Notes under the pieces: generated by a model
What the model was told of the DNA's origin: nothing
What the model saw: the letters and a program-made list of their open reading frames with translations, nothing else
Database searches by the model: none
NCBI GenBank assembly: GCA_964633285.1
Contig: CAZWGA010000005.1
Location: 1 to 64,000, forward strand
DNA: 64,000 nt
DNA from: 20CM-2-55-15 sp964633285
GTDB lineage: Bacteria; Acidobacteriota; Terriglobia; 20CM-2-55-15
Direction of reading: 5' to 3'
Shown here: piece by piece, positions 8,309-15,690 of the stretch
Layout of the letters: each line of letters starts with the position of its first letter
How positions within the stretch are numbered: position 1 is the stretch's first letter
Program-made: the position numbers and the translations under genes

Positions 8309-8449
8309 GTGGATAAGACGGTTGCTGACATGACCGCTGGCGAATTGCGGCAATTGGTAAGCTCGGCGGTCGAAGAAAAGCTAATCCAGCTTTTGGGTGA
8401 TCCGGATGAAGGGCTGGTTCTCCGTGAAAATGTTCGTACGCGATCATGA
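8309..8449 (+). CDS. Short antitoxin-like protein, C-terminally shortened
   Basis: A 46-residue ORF from GTG, with TTTAGGAG nine bases upstream. It reads VADMTAGELRQLVSSAVEEK then LIQLLGDPDEGLVLRENV. This matches, from memory, the N-terminal part of small antitoxin-like proteins (usually about 65-75 residues) that carry LGDPDEGLELR followed by a further helix. Here the frame ends shortly after that motif, and the stop overlaps the ATG of the next gene (ATGA at 8446-8449). It may be a natural short version or a remnant joined to an unrelated gene. No toxin gene follows it. Confidence 0.5.
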   Translation: MDKTVADMTAGELRQLVSSAVEEKLIQLLGDPDEGLVLRENVRTRS

Positions 8450-8829
8450 AGCCTGACTTCTCGGGCGAGTACGTTCTGAACCGACAGGCAAGTAGGCTAA
8501 GCGCTGCCGTTGCGGAAAGTGTGCAGAATGCGAGTCTACGCATCAAGCACGACGAGCCCAGCTTCAGTTGTCAGGGCTCGTTCTCTTTCGTCAACAGCAA
8601 GCCCGTCGAGTGGGCTTTTAAGTTGACGGCGGACGAACTGGAAGCTACCCAAACAGAGCGCCCCGGACTGCACTGGGATGGAGTCGCTCTGGTATGTACG
8701 ATCCGGAATGGGGGTATGACGATAACGTTCCTCTACGAATTCGATGCAGAGAGGCGCCTCCGACTGGCTGAACAACTTCGCGGCACTGATCATGACCAGG
8801 ACAACCTATGGATATTCGACCGACGCTGA
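8446..8829 (+). CDS. Unknown protein, possible lipocalin/calycin-like fold
   Basis: A 127-residue protein beginning MKPDFSGEYVLNRQASRL, the style of start seen in a group of short proteins with alternating beta strands (FSGxWxLNxxxS). The predicted strands, the WAFKLTADELEATQ and LVCTIRNGGMTITFLYEF segments and the absence of a signal peptide fit a small cytoplasmic beta-barrel, but this is inference. The start overlaps the stop of the short upstream gene, and the end overlaps the next gene by 22 bases. Confidence 0.65.
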   Translation: MKPDFSGEYVLNRQASRLSAAVAESVQNASLRIKHDEPSFSCQGSFSFVNSKPVEWAFKLTADELEATQTERPGLHWDGVALVCTIRNGGMTITFLYEFDAERRLRLAEQLRGTDHDQDNLWIFDRR

Positions 8830-9548
8830 GAGGGCTAATTCTGCTGGTTGTTTTTTGGGCGGCCTTCGGGAATCTGCTCTCGATTGAGTCGCAGGGGACT
8901 CTCGACACAGCATTAGAGCGCATCTACAAGGAGTATTCGTCGTCCCGGGGACAACCGGGTGTCGGCCGTCTCGTTCTGCTCGATCAGGAACTGCGCCGGC
9001 TCTTGCCCAGTTGGAGCTGGGAAGGTGCACCGGCGGCCAGCAAGAATTATCGTCCCGAATACAAGACCATCGGCGTAACACCGGCGTTGTTCGAACCGAG
9101 CCTTCTGTCTTACTCGGGGAAACTACTTCTTGAAGCACACAAACGGGATCCCAAAATCCAACGCAGCTACACACTGTACTCCACAGTATTTGGCAACAAA
9201 GAAGAAGCTGGGATGCCTTCCGTCACAGCGGCCAGGGCCTATCTTCAAGAGTTTCCCTCGGGCCCATTCGCTTTTCAGGCTCACGTTGCAATCGCGAACT
9301 TTTATTCGGACTTATTCCAGGTCTTTCAGGAGGAAGAAGCTGGCGTGCCCCGCGACTACAAGTACGATTGCTACCAACAGTACATTGTAAAAGGACCGTT
9401 GCTGTCCCAGCGGACCAACGCTCAAGCACAGGCGATCGAGCATTACCTCGCCGCTACTCGACTAATGCCGACAGTTAACGAGCTGGCAGAATGGCTGGCG
9501 GAAATGCGAACTGGAAAGATCAACGGCTGGCACTATTGCGGGGACTGA
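8808..9548 (+). CDS. Unknown protein with an N-terminal membrane anchor or signal
   Basis: A 246-residue protein with a hydrophobic N-terminus (residues about 8-25, LRGLILLVVFWAAFGNLL) that could be a signal anchor. The remainder is mostly helical, with several Tyr/Trp-rich patches and no motif I recognise. The stretch PSVTAARAYLQEFPSGPFAFQAHVAIANFYSDLF resembles a TPR-like helix pair. It overlaps the upstream gene by 22 bases. Its 3' flank runs into the left side of the 329-bp mobile element. Confidence 0.6.
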   Translation: MDIRPTLRGLILLVVFWAAFGNLLSIESQGTLDTALERIYKEYSSSRGQPGVGRLVLLDQELRRLLPSWSWEGAPAASKNYRPEYKTIGVTPALFEPSLLSYSGKLLLEAHKRDPKIQRSYTLYSTVFGNKEEAGMPSVTAARAYLQEFPSGPFAFQAHVAIANFYSDLFQVFQEEEAGVPRDYKYDCYQQYIVKGPLLSQRTNAQAQAIEHYLAATRLMPTVNELAEWLAEMRTGKINGWHYCGD

Positions 9549-9620
9549 GCCGGCCTAACACGCGCAACTCAAATCCGGTAATGTTTGCTCGCGCGGCTTG
9601 TGGCGGAACATTGAGCCATT

Positions 9621-9949
9621 GGTAGCGTCTCAGTTTGAAAATCCGCCCCTCTTGAAAACCGCGCTCCGATCTGAAACAAAGAAGGCGTCATAAATGTCCG
9701 AGACAATTATCAATATCGTGAAGATTGAAACTGGTTATGGAACAAAGCTAAAACCGGTACTGATCAACGTCGTTAAGACGGATACTGGCGGCATGTATAT
9801 TGAACTGCGCTTAGGAGAACGCCGTGATGCTGGCCGGAGTCGAATGGTTCACATTAACACGGATCAGGCCGAAGCAATAGCGGAGGGCTTGCAGAACGCG
9901 ATGGACTATCTCCGCAATAACCGCTGAGATTTCAAACTGAGACACTACC
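9621..9949. mobile_element. 329-bp non-autonomous element with 22-23-bp TIRs and 8-bp target duplication
   Basis: The left end (9621-9643) and the right end read inward from 9949 (to 9928) are near-identical inverted repeats: GGTAGYGTCTCAGTTTGAAA, then ATC on the left and TC on the right, with one substitution and one single-A indel. Directly outside both ends is the same 8-bp sequence GAGCCATT (9613-9620 and 9950-9957), a clean target-site duplication. There is no transposase inside; the only content is a 77-codon ORF whose stop touches the right TIR. An 8-bp duplication is used by several IS families, so the helper family is not assigned. Confidence 0.8.
9694..9927 (+). CDS. Passenger protein of the mini-element, possibly PC4-like
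   Basis: A 77-residue protein entirely within the 329-bp element; its stop (9925-9927) is followed at once by the right inverted repeat. The sequence has a strand-rich half (INIVKIETGYGTKLKPVLINVVKTDTGG, MYIELRL) and a C-terminal helix (QAEAIAEGLQNAMDYLRN). That beta-sheet plus helix order, with YIELRL, is reminiscent of PC4/p15-type single-strand-DNA-binding proteins, but key residues are not clear enough to assert it. Other possibilities are a DNA-binding accessory to transposition or an unrelated captured gene. Confidence 0.6.
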   Translation: MSETIINIVKIETGYGTKLKPVLINVVKTDTGGMYIELRLGERRDAGRSRMVHINTDQAEAIAEGLQNAMDYLRNNR

Positions 9950-9983
9950 GAGCCATTAGACGCTCGACGACCTTGGAGCCACT

Positions 9984-10640
9984 TTGAGCAACAATACTAG
10001 CGAAAAATACAACCTGATCGGGTTGGACCAAATGGAAGCGAGTCGTGTACGGCGTCGCTTGCACAAGTGGACCAGGACTGATGAAGAGACCATTCGACCA
10101 CTAGTTGCTGGTCTTCAGCGGTCGGGATGTCTTCAGGATTGCCGCATTAATGAGCCACGCTGGGAAACGAACGTCTATCCGTTGTATTACTGGGCGAGCC
10201 ACAAGCAGGGCCGCAAGAAACCCTATGACCATGTGTTTGAACTTGTGCTCAATCGCAAGGCCGCAAAAAATGAGGCGCTTCGAACTTATGTGAAACAGAT
10301 GGTCAACAGCGAGATCGATATATTGGTGGAGGATCACCACTACTTCATTTTCATCGAGGCAAAAGAGGTTGCGCCCGGCCGAAAAACGATTTTCCAAGAT
10401 CGAGGAGGACTTCGTCAGCTCATTCGCCAATACGTTCAAGGGCAGGTTTTGGCACGACTTGTCGGCAAAACGTTTTGTATTGCAACTATCGGCGCCAATG
10501 GAGCACAGCCGAGCGTGTTAGAGCATTTCAGTCGGGCAGAGTTCGAGCTGTTGCGCTCCGTTAGCGAGGGGGTCCAGCCGATCAAGGTCATCGACTTATG
10601 TTGGCCCAACACGGCCGCTGCCGCTCAACTTAGCGGATGA
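9984..10640 (+). CDS. PD-(D/E)XK nuclease-like protein
   Basis: A 218-residue protein starting at TTG with TTGGAG about seven bases upstream. Residues about 110-127 read SEIDILVEDHHYFIFIEAKE: an Asp on a hydrophobic strand, then EAK on the next strand, which is the classical D-x(n)-E-x-K signature of the PD-(D/E)XK nuclease fold. A glutamate-containing helix comes earlier. A second region (about 140-200) has an RQYVQGQVLARLVGKTF helix and hydrophobic strands. There is no DNA-binding or helicase domain. It stands alone between a mobile element and a toxin remnant, as defence-related nucleases often do, but repair or no catalytic role is also possible. Confidence 0.55.
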   Translation: MSNNTSEKYNLIGLDQMEASRVRRRLHKWTRTDEETIRPLVAGLQRSGCLQDCRINEPRWETNVYPLYYWASHKQGRKKPYDHVFELVLNRKAAKNEALRTYVKQMVNSEIDILVEDHHYFIFIEAKEVAPGRKTIFQDRGGLRQLIRQYVQGQVLARLVGKTFCIATIGANGAQPSVLEHFSRAEFELLRSVSEGVQPIKVIDLCWPNTAAAAQLSG

Positions 10641-10710
10641 TAGACCATCAGACCGGAGTGCTGAGAATCGGGGCGGCTCAGGGCAGAACGTTGGGCGGAC
10701 GAGGACAGCG

Positions 10711-10840
10711 ACAATCTCATTTCACGAATTGGCTGAGCGTGAACTGAACGATGGCGGCATTGTATTACGAGCCAGAAAGCCCTGGGCACGGTATCACATT
10801 TCTCGACGAGGTCGAACCACACATCGACGGCATCAACAAT
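10711..10840 (+). pseudogene. ParE/RelE-type toxin remnant, frameshifted and truncated
   Basis: In one frame bases 10711-10752 read TISFHELAERELND, and in the next frame, from 10754, ALYYEPESPGHGITFLDEVEPHIDGINN. Joined, these make the N-terminal half of a ParE/RelE-superfamily toxin (usual pattern FxxxAxxELxxAxxYYExxxPGLGxxFLxEVExxIxxI). The frame changes after ELND, and the C-terminal half with the catalytic-site strands is missing. No antitoxin gene is adjacent. The 300-odd bases between 10641 and the receiver gene hold nothing else I can support. Confidence 0.65.
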
Positions 10841-10994
10841 CGGCTTCGGTGCGTTTTCCTGATCGTAGTCGATAGGTCCTCATCTTTCATTTGATGCCAC
10901 GCGAATTCCAGCGATGGCGGCAGGAAAGCGTGGGTCTCGTACCGCGGCCGCTTCAGGAAATCCGCGAGGCAATAGACGCCGTAGTATTGGAACG

Positions 10995-11444
10995 ATGAAT
11001 TCAGATATGGCATTCTATGGAGCTATGTCGAATCCAATGCCGATGATCCTGGTTGTGGACGACGATATCGCGATGCAGGAGTTTTCTGTTCGCGCCCTCA
11101 TTCAACTGGGCTACCAGGCTGTCGGACGCGGCGACGAAGAAAGCGCCATCGCCGTTGTCGAGACGACGCCGTCGCTGCAGGTCCTTCTTTCCGACATACA
11201 ACTGACCTACAGCACCGGCCCCGAGATGGTTCGACGAATGCTTCGGATTCGACCTGATTTGAAAGTCGTCTTCATGACCGGCGGCTACGCCGATGCGACT
11301 TTTCGGCGTACGGATCCCGTTCTGGATAAACCCTTCAGCCTTCGCCGTCTTCAACAGGCGATCGATTCCGTGCTCAATCCCGTTCAACCTCGACTCGAAG
11401 GACCTCCAACCGCAAACGACCGGCGCAGACAAGCGACGCTGTAA
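10995..11444 (+). CDS. Stand-alone response-regulator receiver protein
   Basis: The protein (149 residues from this ATG) is a single CheY-like receiver domain: MILVVDDD with the acidic pocket, LLSDIQL with the phospho-acceptor Asp, VFMTGG with the conserved Thr, and DKPFS with the conserved Lys. It has no output domain; a basic tail (NDRRRQATL) follows. The start is uncertain: ATG codons at 10914, 10995, 11025 and 11037 are all in frame and none has a strong ribosome-binding site; 10995 leaves about 15 residues before the domain. No histidine kinase is nearby, so it is probably an orphan in a phosphorelay. Confidence 0.8.
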   Translation: MNSDMAFYGAMSNPMPMILVVDDDIAMQEFSVRALIQLGYQAVGRGDEESAIAVVETTPSLQVLLSDIQLTYSTGPEMVRRMLRIRPDLKVVFMTGGYADATFRRTDPVLDKPFSLRRLQQAIDSVLNPVQPRLEGPPTANDRRRQATL

Positions 11445-11452
11445 CCGCCCGG

Positions 11453-13045
11453 CTACAGCACGCCCTCGTTGTGAACGATCTTTCCGCCGACGACCGTTGC
11501 GAGTGACCGGACGCGCCGGATGTCTTCATCGGGAACAGTGAAAAAATCCCGATCGAGAACCGCAAGATCCGCGTGATTCCCTGCCTCAATCGAACCGAGG
11601 TCATCTTCCCAGATGAACCACTTATTCGCTGACGTCGCCAGCCAGAGCGTTTCCTGGCGTGTCAGTGTTTGATCCCCAAGGATCGGCTGGCCGGCGAGGT
11701 TCTTGCCGGTAATCATGGTATAGAAGTTGAGCCATGGATTGATGACGGTGATGTCGCCGCCGTCCGAGTGATAGCCCTTGTGAATCGGATGGTTCATCAG
11801 CATGCGATAGGGCGGCCCGACATTCATACCCGTTCGCAGCGGTCCCCAGCCCACGAGCACACCGATGCCCATGGCGTTCGCGCGGTTCGCGAGGTCCGGA
11901 GGAAACTCCGGAATGTGCGAGATGATCCACCGCAAATTCCCAATTGGAATTTCCGCGTTCACGGTTTCGCGCATCGTAATGAGGTTCGTCACCATGGCCA
12001 GGTTCAATGCATGATCCTCGCCGCGCCAGCCGGCCTTCGCAATTGCGCGCAGGCCCTCGACTCCGCCGCCGGTGAATTCGCCGATTCCTCCCGTCTTCAG
12101 CCACTCATCGCCGAAAAATGGAAACGAATTCTTCAATCGCGGACCAAGTGTGGGAAGCGGCGGATTCGCATTTGGAGGATCCTGATGAAGAAAATCGACT
12201 CGCAATCGCGCCGGCATTTTCCCCTCGTTATGAATCGCGCGAAAGGGATCGTGCATCGTGTAGGTGTTCTCATTCGCGACGCCGCCCGACGGCTCATCAG
12301 ATTGGAAGGCTCCCTCATCGCGGTGCGTCGTAATGCCCAGCCTCGCGTAATACTGCAGCGCATCGATCGCGCCGCGCTTCCTTGTTTCCGGAGTCAGGAG
12401 CTGCTTTCTCAAAGCCTGCAACGCCATGCCGGCCGCTTGTCCCGCAACCGCGCCATCCGCTCCAACCATGACGCCGCGGGCTTCGAGCCACGATTTGCCG
12501 AGACTGTTTGTTCGTGTTCCGCCCTGAGCCCCCTGAATGTAGACAGGCCGATTCACCGCATCGAGTTCCATCAGATTCGGAAGACGGCGCTCTTCAAACT
12601 GCATCGCGGAGACTGGGCCGATCGTTGTAATGAATTCACCTTGAGGAACCGAGCTGCTGCGGGCCTTCAATACGGCGATCGCATCGGGAATCGTCAGGAC
12701 GTGCTCAAGAGGCGTGTGCCACCCCGGCCGGTTTCCGACCAGAACAATGTGATTGTGCGCATCGATGATCCCGGGGATAACGGTCTTTCCCATCAGGTTC
12801 ACGACGCGAACGTTGCTCCCGCGCGCGCCCACGTTGTCGCCGGCAGCAACAAATCGGCCGTTGCGGATCAGAACCTGCGAAACCACTCTGTTGGCTGAAT
12901 CCATCGTATGGATCTTTCCGTTGATGAATGCGAGATCCCTTTCATCCGCATTTGCAGGCTGCCGCTGCCGCGCCAGCGCGCTCAGGCCGGCGGTCGCCGC
13001 GCCACCGAGAAAGTGCCGCCGAGACAGACTATTGTTCCCAGACAT
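11453..13045 (-). CDS. Tat-exported amidohydrolase (YtcJ-like, amidohydrolase 3)
   Basis: A 530-residue protein with a twin-arginine signal (SRRHFLGGAATAGLSALA) followed by the amidohydrolase-3 fold. The early beta sandwich gives AFINGKIHTMDSANRVVSQVLIRNGRFVAAG; the first metal site is VIPGIIDAHNH (HxH). Further features are HPIHKGYHSDGGDITVINPW and a C-terminal sandwich with ADLAVLDRDFFTVPDEDIRRVRSLATVVGGKIVH. Enzymes of this group hydrolyse amide or ester bonds in formamide-like or cyclic substrates; the substrate is not predictable. It stands 25 bases downstream of a di-heme cytochrome gene on the same strand and converges with the receiver gene. Confidence 0.88.
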   Translation of the reverse strand: MSGNNSLSRRHFLGGAATAGLSALARQRQPANADERDLAFINGKIHTMDSANRVVSQVLIRNGRFVAAGDNVGARGSNVRVVNLMGKTVIPGIIDAHNHIVLVGNRPGWHTPLEHVLTIPDAIAVLKARSSSVPQGEFITTIGPVSAMQFEERRLPNLMELDAVNRPVYIQGAQGGTRTNSLGKSWLEARGVMVGADGAVAGQAAGMALQALRKQLLTPETRKRGAIDALQYYARLGITTHRDEGAFQSDEPSGGVANENTYTMHDPFRAIHNEGKMPARLRVDFLHQDPPNANPPLPTLGPRLKNSFPFFGDEWLKTGGIGEFTGGGVEGLRAIAKAGWRGEDHALNLAMVTNLITMRETVNAEIPIGNLRWIISHIPEFPPDLANRANAMGIGVLVGWGPLRTGMNVGPPYRMLMNHPIHKGYHSDGGDITVINPWLNFYTMITGKNLAGQPILGDQTLTRQETLWLATSANKWFIWEDDLGSIEAGNHADLAVLDRDFFTVPDEDIRRVRSLATVVGGKIVHNEGVL

Positions 13046-13070
13046 ATCTCCTCCACGATGTTTTCAGAGA

Positions 13071-13526
13071 CTAATTCAAAACTTTCTGAACGTCGGTGCA
13101 TGCGAGGTGCATGGTCTTGAGTTTTGCTCCGACTTCCGTCAAATCGACGGCGCCAAATGAAATTCGATGGCATGAAGTGCAGCCGTAATCGTTGAAGTGT
13201 GCAAGCTTCTCTTTGTGTTCGGCTGTTCGATTGGCTTCAGGAAGCGTAACGATCCGGCTGACCGTCGTCAGCATCGCGATGCAGCCCTCCGACTTGTTCC
13301 GGAGTTGTTCACCTTTGGCCGTATATCCGAATTTGCCGCCGCTCGAAATCGTGTGACAGTTCCTGCAGCCGTAGTTATCGAAGATGTACGCCGCGATTTC
13401 ATGCGCATTCTTCGCCGCCGTCACTTTTTCCAGTTCAGCAAGAGTTGCCGGTGGATGATCGCCCGTTTGCGAACAGGAACAGACAACGGCGAGTGCCAAT
13501 GCTGCGAGAAACAATCTTGTGTTCAA
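13071..13526 (-). CDS. Small di-heme c-type cytochrome
   Basis: A 151-residue exported protein with two heme-c binding motifs: CRNCH at residues 54-58 and CTSCH at 116-120. The N-terminus is a hydrophobic signal ending VVCSC, which may be a lipoprotein cleavage site at Cys18. The spacing of about 60 residues with YIFDNYGCRNCHTISSGG and HFNDYGCTSCHRI suggests duplication of a short mono-heme unit. The start is TTG, overlapping the stop of the propeller gene upstream (TTGA), with a GAGG ribosome-binding stretch. It probably carries electrons in the periplasm, perhaps for the adjacent propeller protein. Confidence 0.8.
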   Translation of the reverse strand: MNTRLFLAALALAVVCSCSQTGDHPPATLAELEKVTAAKNAHEIAAYIFDNYGCRNCHTISSGGKFGYTAKGEQLRNKSEGCIAMLTTVSRIVTLPEANRTAEHKEKLAHFNDYGCTSCHRISFGAVDLTEVGAKLKTMHLACTDVQKVLN

Positions 13527-14335
13527 CGGAAAATCCTCGATAGCGCGTATGCGAAGAATCCGTTTTGAACCTTGTCGATCACATACATCTCCTGGTCTTT
13601 CAGATTCAGCACCGCGCCGCGCGGAGCGATGAGCATTGTGTCCGGACCCTTGAGAATAGCCTTCGGCGCAATGTCGCCGTTGTCCGAATAATTCCAGACG
13701 CCGACAAACGATTCGCCGAGATTGCGGTTGACCTGTACACCTCGCGCCTCAACAGTCGCAATGAGTTCCCTGCGCGCGGGATTAACGGTGAAACCTTTTG
13801 TCGCATAGATCCCGGTTTTCGGGCCGCTAATGATGCGCCGCGGCGCCACGTCTCCGTCGTCGGTGCGATTGAAAATCAGAATGCCCTGTGGATCGCGATT
13901 GCCGACGGCAATGATGCCGTTAACGGGATCCACCGCAATTCCCCGCGCGCGGTTGATCCTTGTTTTTGGACCCCCGATGATTCTCACCGGGGCCACATCG
14001 CCGTTTGCCAACCTGGAAAAAACCAGAATGGCCTGGCGGGTCGGTACAATCACTTCCCCGTGCAATGTGTCGAGAGTCAATTCATCGTTGTCCTGGAGTA
14101 ATGTCCTGGGTCCCTGGATCGCGCGGATCGGAGCCGCGTCGCCCGATGCGTCGCCGCGAAAGAACAGCACCGCTTCCGCAAACGGATTCGGGACAACGAT
14201 CTCGTCATTGCGATCATCGAACGCGACAGCGTGAGACGTGCGGGCAAGCCGCGTGTGTCCGCCTTCGATGACTCTTACCGGACCTGTATTCCCATTCGCC
14301 AACCTGGCGAATATCGCGATGCGCGGATTGGCCAC
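13523..14335 (-). CDS. Beta-propeller protein, C-terminal part (downstream of an in-frame TGA)
   Basis: This 270-codon frame directly continues the upstream propeller gene: it follows the TGA at 14338-14336 without a gap and in the same frame, starting at GTG. It holds repeats of about 45 residues, each with ANGDVAPVRIIGGPKT-type loops and strands such as GEVIVPTRQAILVFSRL and ELIATVEARGVQV. It has no signal peptide of its own, so alone it would stay in the cytoplasm. The simplest reading is that both parts were or are a single exported 680-residue propeller. Its stop overlaps the cytochrome start. Confidence 0.6.
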   Translation of the reverse strand: MANPRIAIFARLANGNTGPVRVIEGGHTRLARTSHAVAFDDRNDEIVVPNPFAEAVLFFRGDASGDAAPIRAIQGPRTLLQDNDELTLDTLHGEVIVPTRQAILVFSRLANGDVAPVRIIGGPKTRINRARGIAVDPVNGIIAVGNRDPQGILIFNRTDDGDVAPRRIISGPKTGIYATKGFTVNPARRELIATVEARGVQVNRNLGESFVGVWNYSDNGDIAPKAILKGPDTMLIAPRGAVLNLKDQEMYVIDKVQNGFFAYALSRIFR

Positions 14336-15565
14336 TCAGTTGGGCACCAGAATCTGCTCACGCATAGGATCGTAAGCAATGCCGCCCGGATTACCGATGC
14401 CGGGAGCGGGCGCGCCCTCAGGCGCGGCGCGCAGCATTCGCAGCGGTTTGACGTTGCCTGCCGCGGTTCGCGGATAGACTGTTGCGGAGTGCTCTTCGGG
14501 ATTCGTTGCCCAAACCTCATCGTTCTTCACGTCCACAAACAGACCGACGGGTTTCTTCAGATGTGTATCCGGTCCCTGGATTTTCCTGATAGGCGCCACA
14601 TCGCCGGATGCGGTCCGGCTGAAAACCAGAATGGCGCTGGTCCCGCTATTGGCGACGAAGACCTCGTTGTGCACATCGTCCACGAAAACTTTCATGGGCA
14701 AACTGAGTTCGGTTCGCGGACCGCTGATGGTTCGAACCGGGACCGCATCGTTTGCCGCAGTGCGCGAATAGACAGTGATCGACGGTTCGACAAATCTTCC
14801 TTTTGAAGGACGAAGGTCCAGCCGAACCACCGCGGCGAGCGCTTCCTTTGTCACGGTGCCGCGCGCAATTTGCGATGTGATGGCGTTGGGGTCGGCCTGT
14901 CCGGAAAGCACTTCATGCCAGGAGTCGTGATTGGCGACAAAGATTTCGTTGTTTGTGGAATCGATGGCAATGCCGTGCGGATCCGATAAGCCCGTGTTGG
15001 GACCCTGGATGATTCGGACAGGCTTCTCCTCGCCGGTCGCAAGGCGCCTGTATACGGCAACCTTATTAATGTGCTGAACGGTGACAGCGACCTCGTCGTG
15101 AACAAGATCGAGGCCGATGCCCCATGTGCCGGTAGCCGCGGGCGTCAGGACGCGTTCTGGCGGCACATCCCCGTGAGCGTCGTAATTAAAGACCATGAGA
15201 TCCGCTGCAGTGTCGTTGTTGGCCGTGTAGATCTGTTTTTGAACCGGATCGATCGCGACTCCGCAAACGAAATCGATTCCCGATTTCGTGCCCGTGATCA
15301 CCGTCCGTGGATCGGCAACATCTCCCGTCGAGAGATTCCGGTCGTATGTGCGCAAACTGAACTTGTTTTCGTCTGCGACAGTGATGATGTTCGCGCCCGG
15401 ATCCACGGCAATATCCGCAAAAACCGGATACGGGTCCTGAACCCTTCGGATCGGCTGCACGTTGCCGCGCAATTGCGAATAGAGAAACAAAGCCGCGGGT
15501 CCGGCCAGCACCACAAAAGCCAGCACGGATGATTTCGTTAAACGAATTCGCATGGACGTGCGCAA
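14336..15565 (-). CDS. Exported beta-propeller protein, N-terminal part (ends at in-frame TGA)
   Basis: A 409-residue frame with an N-terminal signal anchor (VLAFVVLAGPAALFLYSQL) and about eight repeats of about 45-50 residues. The repeats have the pattern ADIAVDPGANIITVADENKFSLRTYDR, GDVxDPRTVITGxxTG, like YVTN/NHL-type propeller blades. It ends GGIAYDPMREQILVPN, in the middle of a blade, at TGA; the next frame continues with VANPRIAIFARLANGNTGP, which completes that blade exactly. So the stop breaks a repeat rather than ending a domain. A nonsense mutation, a read-through site or an assembly error are all possible. Function is unknown; such propellers are typical of exported acidobacterial proteins. 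Confidence 0.7.
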   Translation of the reverse strand: MRTSMRIRLTKSSVLAFVVLAGPAALFLYSQLRGNVQPIRRVQDPYPVFADIAVDPGANIITVADENKFSLRTYDRNLSTGDVADPRTVITGTKSGIDFVCGVAIDPVQKQIYTANNDTAADLMVFNYDAHGDVPPERVLTPAATGTWGIGLDLVHDEVAVTVQHINKVAVYRRLATGEEKPVRIIQGPNTGLSDPHGIAIDSTNNEIFVANHDSWHEVLSGQADPNAITSQIARGTVTKEALAAVVRLDLRPSKGRFVEPSITVYSRTAANDAVPVRTISGPRTELSLPMKVFVDDVHNEVFVANSGTSAILVFSRTASGDVAPIRKIQGPDTHLKKPVGLFVDVKNDEVWATNPEEHSATVYPRTAAGNVKPLRMLRAAPEGAPAPGIGNPGGIAYDPMREQILVPN

Positions 15566-15690
15566 ATTCTACAACATTCTTCAGCAAAGGCATTTCTCCG
15601 ATCTGACAGGGGCAGGCCGGGGCCGGGTGAGGGTCGGCGCTTGACCGGCTTCTTCGCGGTGACTCATAATTCCGCCAACTTTCTCGGAGG

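Noticed and set aside
9549..9984. A second attC-like site around the mini-element (GCCTAAC at 9555 and CATTAGAC at 9955)
   Set aside because: After removal of the element the outer boxes pair only partly and the inner arms have unequal spacing, so it is too weak to call.
10765..11013. 82-codon minus-strand frame in the gap before the receiver gene
   Set aside because: It overlaps the toxin remnant on the plus strand, lacks a ribosome-binding site and shows no domain pattern.
11669..12898. 409-codon plus-strand frame antisense to the amidohydrolase
   Set aside because: The minus strand carries a complete Tat signal and metal-binding motifs; the plus frame has none.
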